Below, piece after piece: positions 17,699-26,661 of a stretch of 64,000 bases of DNA. Every line of letters starts with the position of its first letter. Position 1 is the stretch's first letter. The notes under the pieces were generated by a model that was given only the letters and a program-made list of their open reading frames with translations, searched no databases and was not told the origin of the DNA. This DNA comes from Rhodopirellula sp. SM50 (lineage in GTDB: Bacteria; Planctomycetota; Planctomycetia; Pirellulales; Pirellulaceae), in the NCBI RefSeq assembly GCF_002289565.1, contig NZ_NTFY01000060.1, forward strand, positions 248,001 through 312,000. The letters are read 5' to 3'. The position numbers were made by a program, and so were the translations under genes.

Positions 17699-18035
17699 GG
17701 TTTCCTCTCCTGCGGCGAAGGTCTGTCAGAAAAGTCGATTGGACCAAACGAACCAGTGCCTTGTCTGAATCAGGAATCAGACGTCTGGCCGAAGCGCTGA
17801 AAAAGCACCGAAATACGACGAGCCTCGGATCCGCATCGGTTTGCCAACAGTTTACCTTAGCAACGATCGGAAAATGAGTGGGATTGGATTCCAGCCTGTC
17901 GACGCTGGAACGACAGAAGTAACATGTGGGGGGCCGAGGGATAGTGCGGGCCGGATAGGCAACGAAATAACCGCCTTCTGTACGATCACCGCCGTCAATC
18001 GTGCATCCGAAAACGAAACCATTCAGTTCGAATAG
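17699..18035. other. Divergent intergenic region
   Basis: It separates the minus-strand cytochrome from the plus-strand sialidase-like gene, so it should hold promoters for both. A 64-codon open frame at 17841-18035 has no coding character. A GC-rich stretch, CCAGCCTGTCGACGCTGG at 17892-17909, forms an imperfect palindrome. Confidence 0.5.
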
Positions 18036-19445
18036 ATGATAGACATGCACCAACAGAATCAGCTTCTTCGCCATGCCGCCGCAGTCGCGCTGGCATCGAG
18101 TTTCCTGGTCAGCCTGCTGCCGGGCTTCACCTCGGAACTGCACGCCCAAACGGTGGATCCCAAATCCGTGTTGGGTGACGTCACGCTGCCGCCGCCCGAG
18201 GACGTGTCGCAGAATTTCCCTTACGGCATCACGGGCAAGACGCCTCCGTCGCTGACCAAAATCAATTTCAAAGGACAAAAGCCCTACCACAAGCACCGCA
18301 TCAACCTGAGAGTGTTCCAGGGATGCCCTCAAGTCGAAATCTCTGAGGGCGGCAGACTTTGGGCAACCTGGTTCGGCTCCAATGTTCAAGCCGAACGCGC
18401 GCCGTACCACCAAGACCAATTCTCCGTCATCTCAACCTCCGGAGACGGCGGTAAGACTTGGAAAGAAGTCTTTGTCTTCGACCCCAGTGAGCTCCTGGGC
18501 GGGGGAGCGTCGGACCCGATGCTCTGGAAAGACCCTGAGGGCAACATCCGCTTTATCGGCCTGAGGAACATCGACTTCAAGGGCAACGACGAATTCGCCA
18601 CCTCGGCGTGGGAATTCACGATGCTGGACGCTGAAAACGAACACACCGCTTGGTCCGCGCCGCGGCTACTTGGAAATAAAAACATCTCCGTGATGAAGCC
18701 GCTGCTGTTTCCTGACGGCACGATCATGCGGTCGATGGACGACTTCAAATTGGTCGGCAAACGTGACAAAGTGCGGATTCGCTTTCTGAAAGAAGACGTC
18801 GATGGCACGCCGATCTTCGTGTCCGAATTCCCCGTCGATAACGATGCGGTCTTTGCCGAGCAAATGCCCATCATTCGAAAAGACGGCAGCCTGTTTACGT
18901 TCTACCGTGCGAAGAATGGACAGAAGTTTGCCGAATCGTTCGACGGCGGCAAAACCTGGAAACTGGGCGGTTACTACCCGATGCAGTTCTCGATCAATAC
19001 CAAATGTATCCTGAAAACACTCCCGTCGGGGCGAGTCTTGTTGGTCGCCAACGATGTTCAAATGAAACAGGAAAACGGTCGTAAACGATACGTCTATACC
19101 GACAAACATGGAACGGAGCGAGACCTGGAAACACACAAGACCGCCCGCACACGGATGACGGCGTACTTGAGTGACGACGATGGCGAAACCTTTACGCATC
19201 GACTGCTTTTGTGCGACGATGGTCAAATCAGCTATCCATCGGCGACACTCGGCAAAGAGAACGCCATCTACATCGTCTACGACCAAGGGCGGGGCGTGAT
19301 CGGCCAACACACGATCTTTTTGTCAAAGATCACAGAGGAAGACATCCTGGCCGGCGAGCTGGTCAATGAACAGAGTTTCTTGAACAACATCGTCAGCCGC
19401 CCCAGCGACCAAGGTGGCGGCCGCCGCGAGGGTGACCGTCTGTAA
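18036..19445 (+). CDS. Secreted sialidase-like (BNR/Asp-box) protein
   Basis: A 469-aa exported beta-propeller protein. The signal peptide ends near residue 38 (ELHAQ); ATG codons at 18036 and 18045 are both possible starts. Asp-box repeats are visible as STSGDGGKTW, SFDGGKTW and SDDDGETF, the hallmark of sialidase-fold propellers. Planctomycete members of this exo-alpha-sialidase-like family mostly lack proof of sialidase activity and may act on other sugars or be non-catalytic. The C-terminal tail (DQGGGRREGDRL) is disordered. The gene converges on the SDR gene with only 4 bp between stop codons. Confidence 0.85.
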   Translation: MIDMHQQNQLLRHAAAVALASSFLVSLLPGFTSELHAQTVDPKSVLGDVTLPPPEDVSQNFPYGITGKTPPSLTKINFKGQKPYHKHRINLRVFQGCPQVEISEGGRLWATWFGSNVQAERAPYHQDQFSVISTSGDGGKTWKEVFVFDPSELLGGGASDPMLWKDPEGNIRFIGLRNIDFKGNDEFATSAWEFTMLDAENEHTAWSAPRLLGNKNISVMKPLLFPDGTIMRSMDDFKLVGKRDKVRIRFLKEDVDGTPIFVSEFPVDNDAVFAEQMPIIRKDGSLFTFYRAKNGQKFAESFDGGKTWKLGGYYPMQFSINTKCILKTLPSGRVLLVANDVQMKQENGRKRYVYTDKHGTERDLETHKTARTRMTAYLSDDDGETFTHRLLLCDDGQISYPSATLGKENAIYIVYDQGRGVIGQHTIFLSKITEEDILAGELVNEQSFLNNIVSRPSDQGGGRREGDRL

Positions 19446-19449
19446 GGTC

Positions 19450-20220
19450 TCACGCGCCCTGCAACCGGGCAACCAGTTTTCGAGTCGCGAAGCGCGGCAG
19501 AAAACTCGTCGACGTCACCATCAGACGGTTCTTCCAGCCCGGGATGACAATGTCCGCGTTGTTGACATAGCCCTCGTAGCCAGCCTTGGCGACGGTTTTC
19601 GCCGGCATCGTCGCCGAAGAGAACATGTCCAACTTGCCCATACCGGAGTCTTCGCCGAATCCGGTCTCGGTCGCACCGGGTTCTAAACAGGTGATGTGAA
19701 GTCCCGAACCGGCGACCTCCTCCCGCAACCCCTCGGTGAACGACAGGACATAAGCCTTTGATGCGTAGTAGACGGACATGTTCGGCCCAGCTTGATAGGC
19801 GGCGATCGATCCGACATTCAAGACGCCGCCGCGACCATTTTTCAGCATCGCGGGAAGCAACATCCGGGTCAGGCGGGTAAGCGCGACGACATTCACCATC
19901 AGCATGTCGGTTTGCCGATCCACAGGAATCTCTGCGAATTTGCCGAGCGCCCCAAACCCTGCGTTGTTGACCAGGGTGTCGATCTCGATGGAACGCTCAC
20001 TTAGCTGTCGGCACAGATCATCGACCGCGCCAGGCTTGGCGAGATCCGCCGGAAGAACGGTCGCGGTGACCCCATTCTCGTTGCGCACCTGATTGGCCAG
20101 CTCGTTCAATTTATCTTCACTGCGCGCGACAAGCACGACGTCGTCACCGCCCCCGGCGAATTGCTTGGTCAGTTCCCATCCGATCCCGGATGAGGCTCCT
20201 GTGATGAGCGTGGTAGGCAT
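19450..20220 (-). CDS. Short-chain dehydrogenase/reductase (SDR)
   Basis: A 256-aa classical SDR, cytoplasmic. The cofactor motif TGASSGIG is at residues 7-14, NNAG near 90, catalytic Ser in NVGSIAAY, and YYASK supplies the Tyr and Lys. Arg33 (ARSEDK) after the second beta strand suggests NADPH. The sequence style matches the DltE/YdfG-like oxidoreductases. Genes nearby give no pathway. It could reduce a keto sugar or an acyl or aldehyde substrate; not decidable from sequence. Confidence 0.9.
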   Translation of the reverse strand: MPTTLITGASSGIGWELTKQFAGGGDDVVLVARSEDKLNELANQVRNENGVTATVLPADLAKPGAVDDLCRQLSERSIEIDTLVNNAGFGALGKFAEIPVDRQTDMLMVNVVALTRLTRMLLPAMLKNGRGGVLNVGSIAAYQAGPNMSVYYASKAYVLSFTEGLREEVAGSGLHITCLEPGATETGFGEDSGMGKLDMFSSATMPAKTVAKAGYEGYVNNADIVIPGWKNRLMVTSTSFLPRFATRKLVARLQGA

Positions 20221-20449
20221 GTTTGGTTCTGGTTGAAGATTGCGTCCGATGTTTCGATTCTCGCCGATCCGAGTGCGATTACTGTGCCAAAGTCGGAATC
20301 GGTGGGCAGGTTCGCGATGCCAGGGAAAAAGCGGTCGGTCACCCTCCAGGCCGAGAGATCATCGACCGGATAACGAAAACACGATCACCCCCCCATCGTC
20401 TTGCCCCCATCGGTGCAGTGGGATCTACACAAGTCGTCCGAGTTGAAAT

Positions 20450-20472
20450 CACCCTCCCTGCCAGGGAGGGTG
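20450..20472. repeat. Palindrome of family G
   Basis: CACCCTCCCTG and its complement CAGGGAGGGTG meet around a single base. The arm ACCCTCCCTGG recurs at 47921-48003, where the partner arm lies about 70 bp away. It abuts the left end of the 321-bp element. Confidence 0.7.
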
Positions 20473-20478
20473 ACTTAG

Positions 20479-20799
20479 GATTTGCTGACTCTAACGTTTT
20501 CTATGTACCGAAATTTGCCGGATAGGCGAAGTCCTTCAGGCCCGGAGGGCCGGCAGAGTGGATGCCGGTGGCGTGAGCCACCGGAGATGATTTCAAGGAG
20601 TCTCTGAGGCCCAACGGGTCGACACAATTCCCTAGCTTTTGGCAATACCCGCGGTTCATGAGACCGATTGTGCCGGCCTTTCAGGCCTCCGTGATCGAGG
20701 TCTTTCCATTCCCGGTGGCTGACGCCACCGGCAAGCATTATGCCAGCCTCTCCGGGCTTCATCGCGAACAAACATAGAAAACGTTAGAGTCAGCAAATC
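20479..20799. mobile_element. 321-bp element with perfect 28-bp terminal inverted repeats, MITE-like
   Basis: The left end (20479-20506) begins GATTTGCTGACTCTAACG and the right end (20772-20799) is its exact complement over 28 bp. Inside are GC-rich palindromic pieces, including GGCCCGGAGGGCCGGCA, GCCGGTGGCGTGAGCCACCGG-type segments near both ends, and CCGGTGGCTGACGCCACCGG. There is no reading frame of note. Size, perfect termini and lack of coding capacity fit a non-autonomous transposable element or a large structured repeat. No clear target duplication is visible. Confidence 0.75.
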
Positions 20800-20834
20800 T
20801 CAAACTGGAAACTTGAAACCTCAAACCTGAAACC

Positions 20835-20874
20835 AAAAAAAACGGGACAGATTCTCACGTGGAGAACCTGTCCC
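20835..20874 (-). terminator. Rho-independent terminator of the Gly-rich LTxxQ protein gene
   Basis: On the minus strand GGGACAGGTTCTC pairs with GAGAATCTGTCCC (13 bp, one G-T wobble, five-base loop) and is followed by C and eight T residues. It lies about 80 bp after the stop codon at 20954. Confidence 0.88.
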
Positions 20875-20953
20875 TGGTCGGTGCAGCGGAGCGCTTCGCT
20901 GCAGTCGACGTTTCAATTCGAGCAGCGAACTCGTCTAGCTTAGGTCACTCAAA

Positions 20954-21826
20954 TCACTCAGCCGCCGGGCGTCCGCCTGGGCGTCCACCTCGATCACCGC
21001 CGCGGTCACCACCTCGACCACCGCGTCCGCCACCGGGGCCGCCACCGGCTCCGCCGCGGCCGCCGAATCCGCCACGACCTTGGGGTGCCGGCATTTCAAA
21101 GGGTTTGCCTTTCATTTCTTCAAACTCTTTTTTCTGCTCACTGGTCAGCACACTGACCAGCTTGGTTTCCATGTCCTTTTGAGCTTCCTCCATCTTTTCC
21201 CGCATGTTTTCACGGTCACCGCCTTGGAACAACTCGCGCATCTTGGACATCATTTCTTCGCGAGCTTCTTCGGCCATCTTTGCCAGTTCTTCTTTTTGGC
21301 TGGCAGTCAGCTTCAGTTCGGTTGCGACGCGCTCATTCATCAGCGCCCCGGTCCGCATCTGCTGGACTTCGATTTGTTCCAGCCGTTCCATTTGCTCTGG
21401 CAACAACACCTCTTCGAGTTGCTCGCGGATCTTCTTTTCACCTTCAGCAACTTTCTTCATGTACGCCTGCATTTTGGCGACATTTTCTTCGCTGTCACGA
21501 TTCTCACGATCAAAGTCGCGTGGGAATTCGACGCGTTCGCGGCTCTCGGCAACCTTCTTGACTGCCTCTTCCTGGTCGGGCATCAACTCGATTTCTTCTT
21601 GGACTTCTTTGACTTGCAACAGTCCCAGGATGGAGCCACCGCCTCGTCCGCCGAAACCGCCGGGTCCTCCAGGACCGCCAGGACCGCCACGAAATCCGCC
21701 GCCGCCCGGTCGGCCGCCCCCACCCCCCGGTCGGCCCCCGCCACCGCGTTGAGCCATAACATCAGTGGCGACCATCGCCAAGATTGCCGCGAACAACAGG
21801 GCCATTGGGCCGCTTGTGATCTTCAT
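20954..21826 (-). CDS. Exported Gly/Arg-rich protein with LTxxQ motifs, Spy/CpxP-like core
   Basis: About 290 aa. The start at 21826 opens a signal peptide (MKITSGPMALLFAAILAM...VMAQ). Then comes a Gly-rich segment with RPGGGG repeats (residues 27-60), a long charged helical core (about 70-240), and a second Gly/Arg-rich tail (RGGFGGRGG, RGGDRGGDRGG). The core has LTASQKEEL and LTSEQKKEF, matching the LTxxQ pattern of Spy/CpxP periplasmic proteins, here spaced by helices rich in Glu and Lys. Function in planctomycetes is unknown; a periplasmic chaperone or polymer-binding role is plausible. Low-complexity ends suggest a flexible or self-associating protein. Confidence 0.8.
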   Translation of the reverse strand: MKITSGPMALLFAAILAMVATDVMAQRGGGGRPGGGGGRPGGGGFRGGPGGPGGPGGFGGRGGGSILGLLQVKEVQEEIELMPDQEEAVKKVAESRERVEFPRDFDRENRDSEENVAKMQAYMKKVAEGEKKIREQLEEVLLPEQMERLEQIEVQQMRTGALMNERVATELKLTASQKEELAKMAEEAREEMMSKMRELFQGGDRENMREKMEEAQKDMETKLVSVLTSEQKKEFEEMKGKPFEMPAPQGRGGFGGRGGAGGGPGGGRGGRGGDRGGDRGGRPGGRPAAE

Positions 21827-22076
21827 TGATTTCGATTCCCAGAGATTACAGAAAGAGAAGTTGGCTGCGGAGAAGTTCCGCCGTGCGTTGAAGCCGTACA
21901 TCGCCCCACGACATTGGCCCAGACACTGCGATCGCAATGAATGGAATTCGTCGAGAGTTACCCTGTTCAAACCACGCCGACGCGGCAGGGTTTCACGAAA
22001 GATCGAGTTTTTTGCCAAAAAAGAAAGGCAAAAACCGATGCGTCCAGAAACGCGGCGGCCGATTCGGGCCCGGCCG
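21827..22076. other. Gap between mutS and the Gly-rich protein gene
   Basis: Both flanking genes are on the minus strand. At 22013-22035 TTTTTGCC and GGCAAAAA pair on the minus strand around a T-rich loop, and GCGGCCG/CGGCCGC pair at about 22055-22077. These may help terminate mutS transcripts. No gene seen. Confidence 0.4.
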
Positions 22077-24716
22077 CTACGACTTCACCACCGGATTGCT
22101 CCGCAATTCACGCTGGGCCCGCTGCAAAAACTGCATCGCGTCGATCGGGGTCATCGAATTCAGGTCCAAGCTTTGTACTTGGCTGAGCACCGGATGGTCA
22201 GAGAATCCGAACAGGGTCAGCTGGTAGGAGCCACTGCCGCGGTCACTGTGGCCCTGGGGTGGAGCGATCGAGGGTCGGTCCAGAGCGTCTCGGTGGTCGA
22301 TTTCCAATTGCGCCAGCACGTCTTTGGCACGCTCGTTGACTTCGCGGGGCACGCCGGCCAGTCGGGCGACGTGGATGCCGTAACTCTTGTCCGCGCCGCC
22401 CGGAATGATCCGGTGTAAAAAGACGACTTCGTCATTCCACTCTTTGACGGCCACGTTCAAATTCGACACCCGCGGCAGCGACTCTTCCAGCTGAGTCAGC
22501 TCGTGGTAGTGCGTCGCAAACAGGGTCCGGCAACCGATCTGCTCGTGCAAATGCTCCGTGATCGCCCAGGCCAACGACAGCCCGTCATAGGTGCTCGTGC
22601 CGCGGCCGATTTCGTCCAGGATCACCAGGGACCGCGACGTGGCGGTATTGAGAATCCGCGCCGTTTCGACCATCTCGACCATGAACGTACTCTGCCCGCG
22701 GCTGAGTTCATCGCTGGCTCCCACGCGGGCAAAGATCCGATCGGCGATCCCGATCAACGCGGATTCGGCGGGGACAAACGACCCGGCTTGGGCCAACAAG
22801 GTGATCAACGCGACTTGGCGGATGTAAGTGCTTTTGCCCGACATGTTGGGGCCGGTGATCAGCAGAATCATCCCGGTCTCGGGGGCGTGAACACAGTCAT
22901 TGGGGACAAATTCTCCCTGCGGCAACGTCACGTCCAACACCGGGTGCCGGCCCGCTTCGATTCGTAACACCGAATCGTCGGTCATCTCCGGTCGCACCCA
23001 ACTTCGCTGTGCGGCCAGCTCGGCCAGGGCCGCAAGCACATCCAGTTCCGCCATCGCAACGGCAACTTCCTGCAACGTCGCCAGATGATGGTGGGTACGC
23101 GTCCGCAAGTTATGAAAGATCAACTGTTCCCGCGCGGCGGCTTTTTCATCCGCGGCCAGGACTTTCTCTTCGTACTCTTTCAACTCCGGCGTGATGTAAC
23201 GTTCGCAGTTCTTCAGCGTTTGTTTGCGAATGAAATCCTCGGGCACCTTGTCCTTGTGGGCGTTGGTGACTTCCAAGTAGTAACCGAAGACCTTGTTGTA
23301 GCCGACTTTCAAATTGGGAATTCCGGTCACGTCCATCTGACGCTGTTGGTATTCCAGAATCCATTGTTTTCCGCCGGCGGCCAACTCACGCAGCGAATCG
23401 AGTTCGGGGTCGAATCCCTTGCGGACGAAGTTTCCGTCGGCAGCATTGAGCGGACACTCATCGGCCAATGCCGCTTCCAGTTCACCGCGCAACTCGGGGC
23501 ACAAATGCAAATGCGATTCCAGGTGCACGATCCGCTTGGGAGTCCGTCCGGCCAACTTGGCCTTCAGCGTCGGCAGCCCGGCCAGCGTTTGCGACACTTG
23601 CTGCAGATCCCGCGGTCCCGTCCGACCGGTGGCGATTCGCGCCAACAGTCGGGTGATGTCATAGGTCTGTTTCAGGATCGAGCGCACTTCGGTGCGGAGG
23701 GACGCCTGGGAAAAGAACTCTTCGACTGCATCGTGCCGCTGGCAAATCGCATCGAGTTCGACCAACGGCGCGGCGATCCAATCGGCCAGCATCCGCGACC
23801 CGGCCGACGTGCACGTCAAGTCGATCGCATCGACCAACGACCCGGCCCGCGACGAGGTTCGTAGCGTTCGCGTGATCTCCAGACTTCGCCGCGTCGACGC
23901 ATCGATTTCCAGCACGCCGCTGCGGTGATGCGCCGAAATCGATCGAAAATGATCCAGCCCACCGGGTTGTGTTTCTTGCAGATAGGTCAGTGCCGCGCCG
24001 GCGGCCCGAATCGCCGCGGTGTCATCGTCGCGAAAGCCGAACCCTTCGAGCGACCCGACCGAGAACTGCTTGCACAGTAACTCGACCGAGGCGTCTTCGG
24101 CGAAGCTCCAGGCCGGCCGCGCCGTCCAGGACCACGGGGCGGTGGAATCCGGCGAAAACTTGGCGTCGTCTTCACGGTAAATCACTTCCGCCGGACCGAT
24201 CCGCGCCAATTCGTCTTCGACCCGCGAAACGGGAAACACCCCGGCGCAGAACCGTCCGCTGGAAAGTTCCGCCCAAGCGATTCCCGCGACCGGTTCATCG
24301 GTTTGCTTCTTGCCTTTTCGTGGCGTGTGCAACACCACGGCGGCCAAATAATTCGCTTCCCGCGGATCGAGCAGGTCGTCGTCGGTCAGGGTCCCCGCGC
24401 TGACCAGACGGGTGATTTCTCGTTTGACCAGCCCCTTGGCCTGTTTGGGGTCTTCGACCTGTTCACAGACCGCGGCCCGGAACCCCGCTTGGATCAATTT
24501 GCAGAGGTAGGAATCGAGTTGGTGATGGGGGAACCCCGCCATCGCCGTCGGATTCGCACTGTCTTTGTCGCGGCTGGTCAGCGTTAGCCCGAGGACACGA
24601 GCGGCCGTCTTGGCATCCTCCAAAAACAGTTCATAGAAATCGCCCATGCGAAAAAGCAGCAATGCGTCGCCGCAAGCCGCCTTCGCCTCGTGGTACTGTT
24701 TCATCATCGGAGTCAT
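22077..24716 (-). CDS. mutS: DNA mismatch repair protein MutS
   Basis: A complete 879-aa MutS, cytoplasmic, which recognises mismatches and small loops and recruits MutL. The mismatch-contact motif GDFYELF gives Phe27 and Glu29. The connector, core and clamp regions follow with normal spacing. The ATPase has Walker A GPNMSGKST (near 625), Walker B LVILDEIGRGTST, and ATHYHEL. The C-terminal part has the helix-rich end with KDVLAQLE. Length is in the usual 850-880 range. No mutL lies nearby. The start MTPMMKQYHEAK matches family N-termini. Confidence 0.97.
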   Translation of the reverse strand: MTPMMKQYHEAKAACGDALLLFRMGDFYELFLEDAKTAARVLGLTLTSRDKDSANPTAMAGFPHHQLDSYLCKLIQAGFRAAVCEQVEDPKQAKGLVKREITRLVSAGTLTDDDLLDPREANYLAAVVLHTPRKGKKQTDEPVAGIAWAELSSGRFCAGVFPVSRVEDELARIGPAEVIYREDDAKFSPDSTAPWSWTARPAWSFAEDASVELLCKQFSVGSLEGFGFRDDDTAAIRAAGAALTYLQETQPGGLDHFRSISAHHRSGVLEIDASTRRSLEITRTLRTSSRAGSLVDAIDLTCTSAGSRMLADWIAAPLVELDAICQRHDAVEEFFSQASLRTEVRSILKQTYDITRLLARIATGRTGPRDLQQVSQTLAGLPTLKAKLAGRTPKRIVHLESHLHLCPELRGELEAALADECPLNAADGNFVRKGFDPELDSLRELAAGGKQWILEYQQRQMDVTGIPNLKVGYNKVFGYYLEVTNAHKDKVPEDFIRKQTLKNCERYITPELKEYEEKVLAADEKAAAREQLIFHNLRTRTHHHLATLQEVAVAMAELDVLAALAELAAQRSWVRPEMTDDSVLRIEAGRHPVLDVTLPQGEFVPNDCVHAPETGMILLITGPNMSGKSTYIRQVALITLLAQAGSFVPAESALIGIADRIFARVGASDELSRGQSTFMVEMVETARILNTATSRSLVILDEIGRGTSTYDGLSLAWAITEHLHEQIGCRTLFATHYHELTQLEESLPRVSNLNVAVKEWNDEVVFLHRIIPGGADKSYGIHVARLAGVPREVNERAKDVLAQLEIDHRDALDRPSIAPPQGHSDRGSGSYQLTLFGFSDHPVLSQVQSLDLNSMTPIDAMQFLQRAQRELRSNPVVKS

Positions 24717-24913
24717 GGCGGAAATCGTACCCGTCGAGGGCGCCGATTAACAGCCTGCCAGCGGCAAAGTTCGCGACGTTTCCGCCGTATCACGCCACCC
24801 GGATTCCGGTCAGCGAAACCCTGCGGGGCAGATCCGTCTGACGGCCGGCAGAGCCTGGGAGCGAGTTCTTGTCGCCTTGTTCCCTGGCTCTGCCCTACGC
24901 CGTGAACGACTTT

Positions 24914-25082
24914 TTAGCGGTAGGGCGCGAGCCCTCCGGTGTGTTGGTAATTGTTAGCGGTAGGGCGCGAGCCCTCCGGTGTGTTGGCAATTGTTAGCGG
25001 TAGGGCGCGAGCCCTCCGGTGTGTTGGCAAAGAAGCGCAAGCCGGAGGGCTTGCGCCCCGCCGCTAAAACCTCGTCAAACAC
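24914..25082. repeat. Family A repeats, three direct 40-bp copies plus one inverted copy
   Basis: TTAGCGGTAGGGCGCGAGCC starts at 24914, 24954 and 24994, each continuing to CCTCCGGTGTGTTGG. An inverted copy (GCCGGAGGGCTTGCGCCCCG) is at about 25041-25060, followed by CTAAAACCTCGTC. This fills most of the gap between mutS and the ferritin-like gene. Confidence 0.9.
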
Positions 25083-25145
25083 AGGAAATAAATCGTTCAC
25101 GGCGTAGGGCGGAGCCTGGCAACGAGTTGCAGAAAAGGATTCAGC

Positions 25146-25232
25146 AATCGTTGGTGTTTAGCCTTGAGGCGATTCCTGGTCGCTGCGACGCAGCGACCGT
25201 GGGCGGTTAAAGCCTGCACACCAACACGGATG
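25146..25232. repeat. Family D palindromic repeat, copy 1
   Basis: It begins CGTTGGTGTTTAGCCTTGAGG, has a central GTCGCTGCGACGCAGCGAC palindrome, and ends TAAAGCCTGCACACCAAC. A second copy about 85% alike lies at 55094-55180. The ends are inverted relative to each other (GTTGGTGT / ACACCAAC). It lies 34 bp downstream of the ferritin-like gene's stop codon. Confidence 0.85.
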
Positions 25233-25265
25233 CCCTGCCATCGGTGGGTGTGCTCCGATGTGATG

Positions 25266-25718
25266 CTAGGCCGTCTTGCTGTCGACGCTGGCGGCCACAC
25301 TGGTCTCGCTGTTGCGCAACAGCTTGGTGAACTCGTCGACGCCTTCTTGTTCCTCTTCCAAGATGTTTTCCAGGAAGATCACCAACGGGCGATTGCCTTC
25401 GGCCAACTCCAGTGCTTTGGTGTACATCTCCACCGCCTTGGACTCGAATTCGAGGCTGTTCTGCAAGATCTCTTGCAAGTCGCGGGTCTGCTTGATCTCG
25501 TTCCGCGTTGCCGCGGGAACACCACCGAGTGCGACGATCTTGTCGCCGACCAGCTTCGCGTGGCCGAATGATTCTTCGGCGTTTTCCAGAAAGGTTTTGG
25601 CGTACACTTCACGCCACACGCCTTCGACGATAAAGCTCGCTTGGGAGTACTGTGCGACACCCGTCCATTCGTGTTTCAGGCATTCATTCAATTGCGCGAT
25701 GACGGCTTCGTGACTCAT
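25266..25718 (-). CDS. Bacterioferritin-like di-iron protein
   Basis: A 150-aa four-helix-bundle protein of the ferritin-like superfamily, closest in style to bacterioferritin: KHEWTGVAQY in helix A gives a Glu ligand, EESFGHAK in helix B gives Glu and His, VGDKIVALGGVP matches the bacterioferritin loop, and EFESKAVEMY and ENILEEEQEGVDEF supply helix C and D ligands. Expected role is iron storage or oxidation, or protection against peroxide. The Met that binds heme in bacterioferritin is not evident, so heme binding is uncertain. It is monocistronic between repeat-rich gaps. Confidence 0.88.
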   Translation of the reverse strand: MSHEAVIAQLNECLKHEWTGVAQYSQASFIVEGVWREVYAKTFLENAEESFGHAKLVGDKIVALGGVPAATRNEIKQTRDLQEILQNSLEFESKAVEMYTKALELAEGNRPLVIFLENILEEEQEGVDEFTKLLRNSETSVAASVDSKTA

Positions 25719-25920
25719 TTGTATTTCTCCAGTTGGGGATTGATATCCGTTGAATCATTCACCATAGCGCTGCAAGGTGGTTTCCGGCAACTGAGATTTG
25801 AAGCAACCGGTCGCAATTTTTTTAAAACAGGTGGCCAGCGGTCGCCTTGTTGAGAATCGTTCGAGATAACTTGCCAAGCCGGGAGCGTTTTGTTGAAATT
25901 GCGTCTCAAGTAAGGACGCC

Positions 25921-26160
25921 ATTCCAGCGGGACGCGTCAGCGAGCGGCGTGTGGTGACGTCATCGCCGCACGTGCCACTGGCTGACGCCACGTGCTGTGA
26001 TGTGGTATTCCAGCGGGATGCGTCAGCGAGCGGCGTGTGGTGAGGTCATCGCCGCATGTGCCACTGGCTGACGGGCTGTCGATTTAGTGAGCCGCGATGC
26101 GTAAGCGGCCGGGCATCCATGCGTTGCATTACGGCCGGCGGCTCACCATTGCCTCGACAA
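25921..26160. repeat. Family F: two 86-bp direct copies, with a related palindromic stretch
   Basis: ATTCCAGCGGGACGCGTCAG starts at 25921 and again, with one change, at 26007. Each copy runs through AGCGAGCGGCGTGTGGTGA and CACTGGCTGACG. The sequence then continues with GTGAGCCGCGATGCG and CGGCGGCTCACC, inverted to each other (about 26087-26147). Related CCAGCGGGACGCGCGAGCGA occurs at 32332, just after the rtcB stop. This fills most of the 520-bp gap before cutA. Confidence 0.85.
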
Positions 26161-26237
26161 ATTCCATTCAATCGACGGCCCGCCGATGCCACGTGCCGGG
26201 ATGTGGGGTTTGATTCAAAAATCCGTCTAGGTTTTTC

Positions 26238-26579
26238 ATGAGCGACGAAACGATGACCGACGCACCTACCGTTCTGGTCTGCTGGACCACCGTTTCCCAA
26301 CAGGAGCAAGCGCGGACGATTGCCCAGGCCTTGCTGGAGCGGCGCGTGGCGGCTTGCGTCCAGATCGATGGTCCGATCGAGAGTCACTATTGCTGGGACG
26401 GACGCGTGTGCTGCGAAACGGAGTATCGCTTGGTGATCAAGACGTCAGTCGGGCAGGCGGTTCGACTGAAAGAGACGCTGCGCGCGTTGCATCCGTACGA
26501 GGTTCCGCAAATCGTGATGCTGCGGAGTGTGGACGTGGATCGGGACTACGCGCGGTGGGTGGACGAGCAGACGGGGTGA
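26238..26579 (+). CDS. cutA: CutA1 family protein
   Basis: A 113-aa cytoplasmic trimer-forming protein of the CutA family, linked with divalent-metal tolerance in E. coli although its molecular role is unclear. Family features are VLVCWTTVSQQEQARTIA, LLERRVAACVQI, the WDGRVCCETEYRLVIKT strand-turn-strand, and HPYEVPQIVML, close to the family HPYEVPE motif. Length is normal. An alternative start lies at MTDAP, five codons in. It converges on the OstA-like gene with repeat family B filling the 82-bp gap. Confidence 0.93.
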   Translation: MSDETMTDAPTVLVCWTTVSQQEQARTIAQALLERRVAACVQIDGPIESHYCWDGRVCCETEYRLVIKTSVGQAVRLKETLRALHPYEVPQIVMLRSVDVDRDYARWVDEQTG

Positions 26580-26589
26580 GGGAAGGGGC

Positions 26590-26661
26590 GCGCAAGCTAA
26601 AGCTTGCGGGGTCGCAAGCTGGAAGCTTACGCCACTTGGCAAGCTGGAAGCTTACGCCACT
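26590..26661. repeat. Family B repeats between convergent cutA and the OstA-like gene
   Basis: Two direct copies of GCAAGCTGGAAGCTTACGCC (about 26613 and 26639), plus a degenerate GCAAGCTAAAGCTTGC palindrome at 26592-26607. Read on the minus strand, GTGGCGTAAGCTTCCAGC begins one base after the TAA of the OstA-like gene. Confidence 0.9.

Noticed and set aside
17841-18035. 64-codon plus-strand open frame before the sialidase-like gene
   Set aside because: No ribosome site, no motif, and it ends exactly where the promoter and leader of the next gene should be.
21204-21752. Pro-rich plus-strand open frame
   Set aside because: It is the complement of the Gly-rich protein gene; its Ser/Pro runs come from the antisense of Gly codons.
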